A stretch of DNA of 10,325 nucleotides, from assembly GCA_047639615.1 (NCBI GenBank), contig JBLIOL010000204.1:1-10325 (forward strand), in the 5' to 3' direction. Source of the DNA: CAYWNK01 sp047639615 (lineage in GTDB: Bacteria > Planctomycetota > UBA1135 > GCA-002686595). The notes under the pieces are model-generated. The model worked only from the letters and a program-made list of their open reading frames with translations, had not been told where the DNA came from and made no database searches. A program made the position numbers and the translations under genes. Shown here piece after piece: positions 7,977 through 10,325 of this stretch. Within the stretch, counting starts at the first letter, position 1, and each line of letters opens with the position of its first letter.

Positions 7977-8906
7977 CTAGCGCAGGTAGGGCTTCGCGAA
8001 CAGTGCGTGTTCGCTCTTGAGCACTGCGAAGTCCTTAGCGCTGAGGCTCAGTTGGGTGCGTTGGAGCATGCCGAAGAACCAGGTTGCTTCCGCCGGGGAG
8101 ATGGGGCATCCGACGTTGCCGGCGGGGGCGTCGCTGTTGGTGATGGCCTTGCCGTCGCCGTCTAGGATCACAAACCACGGGATGCCGCCTTTGTCGGTGC
8201 CGCGTAGGCGCAGGGCAACCTCGGCGCCGTGCTGCATGCGGTCCACGTCGATCTTGAAGAGGATGTAGTCCTTGGCCAGCAGACTGCTGACCTTGGGGCG
8301 CTCGAAGTAGGCTTCGAGGCGCCCGCACCAGCCTCACCAGGGCGCGCCGAGGTGCACGAGCAGGCGCTTGCCGCTCTGCTTGGCTTGCTCCTGCACGGAC
8401 TTGTAGAGGACCTCCGCATCCTGGGGCTTGGGCTTGTACTTGAGCAGGGTGGCTTCGATGCGCTCGGGATTGAACTTGCCCGCGTCCTGCCAATCGGCCA
8501 GCAGCAGGTGGGTCAGCTTCTGACCCTTGCCATCGAGCAACGTGACCGCCGGAAGGCCAGCCATCATGTCCACCCCGAGTCGGCTGGCGAGGGCGCGCAC
8601 GCCCTCATCCTTGGCGCCTACCCAGGTCCGCACGTACTCGTATTGCATCAGCTTGGACAGCTTGCGATTGGCGCGCAGCACGGCCTTGAGCGGGTCATCG
8701 CCCACGGTGTGCTCGCTCCACAGGATGAAAGCGCGGCGATTATCGTGCTGGGCCTTCGCGACGGCGCTGGCGACCTGTGCGATGGCGCTGGGCTGGGCTT
8801 TGGCGGCGGGCGCTTGCTCGTGCTCTTGGCCGGCGCCGATTGGGGCCAGACACAGGGTAGCGATAGTCAGCAGCGCCCCGCGGGCGAGCTTGGTGGCCAT
8901 GGACAT
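7977..8906 (-). CDS. Exported thioredoxin-fold selenoprotein with UxxC active site (TGA read as Sec at 8336-8334)
   Basis: I annotate one 309-residue protein read through an in-frame TGA at codon 191. A plain ORF call gives two fragments (8906-8334 and 8246-7977) in the same frame with 29 open codons between them. The start ATG 8906 has AAGGA six bases upstream and opens a signal peptide (1-26). Residues about 40-155 look like a thioredoxin fold without a CxxC (FILWSEHT at 60-67) but with a loop resembling the cis-Pro site, AGLP at 116-119. Residues about 160-309 form the active fold: RLLVHLGAPW (181-190), TGA191, GWCGRLE, then KIDVD, GGIP with cis-Pro P243, FVILDGDGK, and a family-like tail (NVGCPISPAEA). 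The TGA replaces the first CxxC cysteine, so a U191-x-x-C194 thiol/selenol redox centre is inferred. Expected role: extracytoplasmic disulfide or peroxide chemistry; partner unknown. The alternative is a TGC-to-TGA nonsense mutation or sequencing error. Stop TAG. Confidence 0.83.
8296..8324 (-). promoter_or_regulatory. Candidate bacterial SECIS element
   Basis: In the mRNA, just after the UGA at 8336-8334, GGGCG (8324-8320) pairs with CGCCC (8300-8296) and CTCGAA (8318-8313) pairs with TTCGAG (8306-8301), with one bulged C at 8319. That gives 11 bp and a six-base loop, GCCUAC (8312-8307), with G first. There are 21 nt between the UGA and the loop. Known bacterial SECIS elements are bulged hairpins within the coding region, roughly 16-37 nt from UGA to loop, with a G among the first loop bases; they recruit SelB with Sec-tRNA. 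The element here meets each of these points. It also encodes protein (GRLEAYFER), so chance pairing in GC-rich coding DNA remains possible. Confidence 0.72.
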
Positions 8907-8942
8907 GGTGGTTCCTTGGGGCTTGGTTGGGTGGCTACTGTA

Positions 8943-8979
8943 CGAGACATGCGTAATCTCGCCGCACCCTCGGGGGTGC
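8943..8979. promoter_or_regulatory. Two adjacent inverted repeats in the divergent spacer
   Basis: In the 117-bp spacer between the selenoprotein gene and the aminopeptidase gene, CGAGA (8943-8947) with TCTCG (8957-8961) is followed at once by GCACCC (8964-8969) with GGGTGC (8974-8979) around TCGG. Both stems are short and perfect. Their central position suits operator sites shared by the two divergent promoters. I cannot identify clear -35/-10 hexamers or name a regulator. Confidence 0.35.
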
Positions 8980-9023
8980 AGGGTAGCTTAGGGCCTTCGT
9001 CACTCCTGCCTCCCCCAGATTCC

Positions 9024-10325
9024 ATGCGCTTCCTCCACGTCTCGATCCTTCCCTTGGCCGCAGTCGCTCTGTCTGCGCTCGTGTCGTGCGCCGCGCAGGA
9101 CACCGTGCCCGAGGGCTTCACCCGCCAGGATCAGCTTCGCGGCTCGATCACCGCCGAGCGCGAGTGGTGGGATGTGCAGCACTACGAGTTGCGCCTGCGC
9201 GTGCGGCCGCAGGCCAAGAGTATAGAAGGCTCGAACGGGATCACCTTCAAGACCCTGAGTGCGGGTCAGCGCATGCAGGTAGACCTGCAGCCGCCTCTGG
9301 AAATCAGGCGCGTGACCCACGGGGAGAACGAGCTCAGCTTCGAGCGTGAGGGCAATGTCTACTGGGTGGACTTTGGCACGCCGCTCGCCGCTGGCGTGGA
9401 GGAACGCATCGAGGTCTTCTACGGTGGCTTGCCCCTCGAGAGCGAGAATCCGCCCTGGAGCGGGGGCTTCTCTTGGGATACCGACGAGCGCGGGAATCCG
9501 TTCATTGCCACCACCTGCCAGGGGCTGGGCGCGAGCGTTTGGTGGCCCAACAAGGATCACGGCTACGACGAGCCGGACCGCGGCATGGACATCCACGTGA
9601 CCGTGCCGGAGGAGCTGACCGCTGTCTCCAACGGCCGCTTGCTGTCCACCAAGCAGAACGCTAGCGAACACACGCGCAGCTTCCATTGGCGCGTCACGAA
9701 CCCCATCAATAACTATGGGGTCAACGTGAACATCGGCAAGTACGTCTCCATGGGTGGCGTCTACACGGGCGAGTTCGGCCGGCTCGATACGGAGTACTGG
9801 GTGCTCGAACACCAGGTCGAAATCGCGCGCGAGCATTTCAAGGAAGTACCGCGCACGCTAGCGGCTTTCGAGCATTGGTTCGGCAAGTACCCCTTCTACG
9901 AGGACAGCTACAAGCTGGTAGTCGTGCCCTACCTCGGCATGGAGCACCAGAGTTCCGTGACCTACGGCAACGGCTTTGAGAACGGCTATCGTGGCCGCGA
10001 TCTGAGCAAGACTGGCGTGGGACTAAAGTTCGACTTCATCGTCGTACACGAGACCGCCCATGAGTGGTTCGGCAACAACATCTCCATGTGTGATGCGGCC
10101 GACATGTGGATTCATGAGAGCTTCGCCAACTACGCGGAGTGCCTCTTCGTGGAGTATCACTTCACCGAGCAGGAAGCTCAGGACTACGTGATCGGATGCC
10201 GCGCCTTGATCGGCAACAAGGATACGATCATCGGTGAGTATGGGCTCAACCATTCGGGCTCGAGCGACATGTACTACAAGGGCGGCAACATGCTGCACAG
10301 CATGCGTCACATGCTGAACGACGAC
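9024..10325 (+). CDS. M1-family (gluzincin) metallo-aminopeptidase, probable lipoprotein, C-terminus beyond window
   Basis: The frame opens at ATG 9024 and runs off the right edge after 434 codons. M1 enzymes remove N-terminal residues from peptides using one zinc. Residues 1-21 are a signal with a lipobox, L19-V20-S21-C22, so lipid anchoring at C22 is likely. Residues about 45-240 fit the N-terminal beta-saddle domain (WWDVQHYELRLRV, TCQGLGASVWWPNKDH). The catalytic domain shows GMEH at 305-308 (where many M1 enzymes have GAMEN), the zinc motif HETAH at 342-346 followed by EWFGN, the third ligand E365 in WIHESFANYAE (HExxH-18-E spacing), and Y418 in YYKGGNML, the position of the catalytic tyrosine. 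All expected residues are therefore present up to the window edge. No Shine-Dalgarno is visible, and the start rests on the signal sequence. It is divergent from the selenoprotein gene across 117 bp. Likely role: extracytoplasmic peptide breakdown. Confidence 0.93.
   Translation, partial: MRFLHVSILPLAAVALSALVSCAAQDTVPEGFTRQDQLRGSITAEREWWDVQHYELRLRVRPQAKSIEGSNGITFKTLSAGQRMQVDLQPPLEIRRVTHGENELSFEREGNVYWVDFGTPLAAGVEERIEVFYGGLPLESENPPWSGGFSWDTDERGNPFIATTCQGLGASVWWPNKDHGYDEPDRGMDIHVTVPEELTAVSNGRLLSTKQNASEHTRSFHWRVTNPINNYGVNVNIGKYVSMGGVYTGEFGRLDTEYWVLEHQVEIAREHFKEVPRTLAAFEHWFGKYPFYEDSYKLVVVPYLGMEHQSSVTYGNGFENGYRGRDLSKTGVGLKFDFIVVHETAHEWFGNNISMCDAADMWIHESFANYAECLFVEYHFTEQEAQDYVIGCRALIGNKDTIIGEYGLNHSGSSDMYYKGGNMLHSMRHMLNDD

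Noticed and set aside
7977..8246. A separate 89-aa protein beginning at an internal GTG
   Set aside because: The GTG is valine 221 within the KIDVD strand of the thioredoxin fold; the piece lacks a fold of its own and is the C-terminal part of the longer protein.
8334..8906. A stand-alone 190-aa protein ending at the TGA
   Set aside because: It would end in the middle of the thioredoxin active site, and the same frame continues with the rest of the fold, so the TGA is better read as recoded or, less likely, as a mutation.
9000..9836. 278-aa open frame on the minus strand
   Set aside because: It is a shadow of the M1 aminopeptidase, whose catalytic motifs are unmistakable on the plus strand.

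Overview
This window looks like a piece of a GC-rich genome, most likely a member of the Planctomycetota. That is an inference. It rests on secreted right-handed beta-helix and LamG proteins, on C-terminal domains I recall from planctomycete extracellular proteins, on patchy Shine-Dalgarno sites, and on dispersed single genes in place of long operons. I see no tRNA, rRNA, CRISPR array, transposase or integrase.

Layout. On the minus strand there is a secreted beta-helix protein that runs off the left edge (1-772), then a PhoD-type alkaline phosphatase/phosphodiesterase (855-2141). A short divergent spacer leads to rsmG on the plus strand (2227-2940) and a secreted LamG-like protein (3108-4229). 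That protein converges, with 9 bp between the stops, on a two-gene minus-strand unit of beta-helix proteins (7851-6304, then 6299-4239). Upstream on the same strand, past a strong hairpin, lies a thioredoxin-fold protein (8906-7977). It is divergent from an M1-family aminopeptidase lipoprotein that runs off the right edge (9024-10325).

The main find is the thioredoxin-fold gene. A plain ORF call breaks it into two pieces (8906-8334 and 8246-7977). They lie in one frame, separated only by a TGA at 8336-8334. That TGA sits exactly where the first cysteine of the CxxC redox motif belongs: the protein reads APW-[UGA]-GWCGRLE. Just downstream is an 11-bp hairpin with one bulge. Its six-base apical loop begins with G, 21 nt after the UGA, which fits the known geometry of a bacterial SECIS element. 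I therefore annotate one 309-residue selenoprotein with a UxxC active site. Its N-terminal half looks like a second thioredoxin fold that has lost the redox motif.

Seven of the eight genes carry an N-terminal export or lipoprotein signal, rsmG being the exception. The window is therefore mostly cell-envelope or extracellular function: surface beta-helix and LamG proteins, a phosphatase, a peptidase and a thiol/selenol redox protein. None of the six genes whose stop lies in the window ends in TGA (four TAG, two TAA). The only in-frame TGA inside any gene is the one proposed here as selenocysteine.
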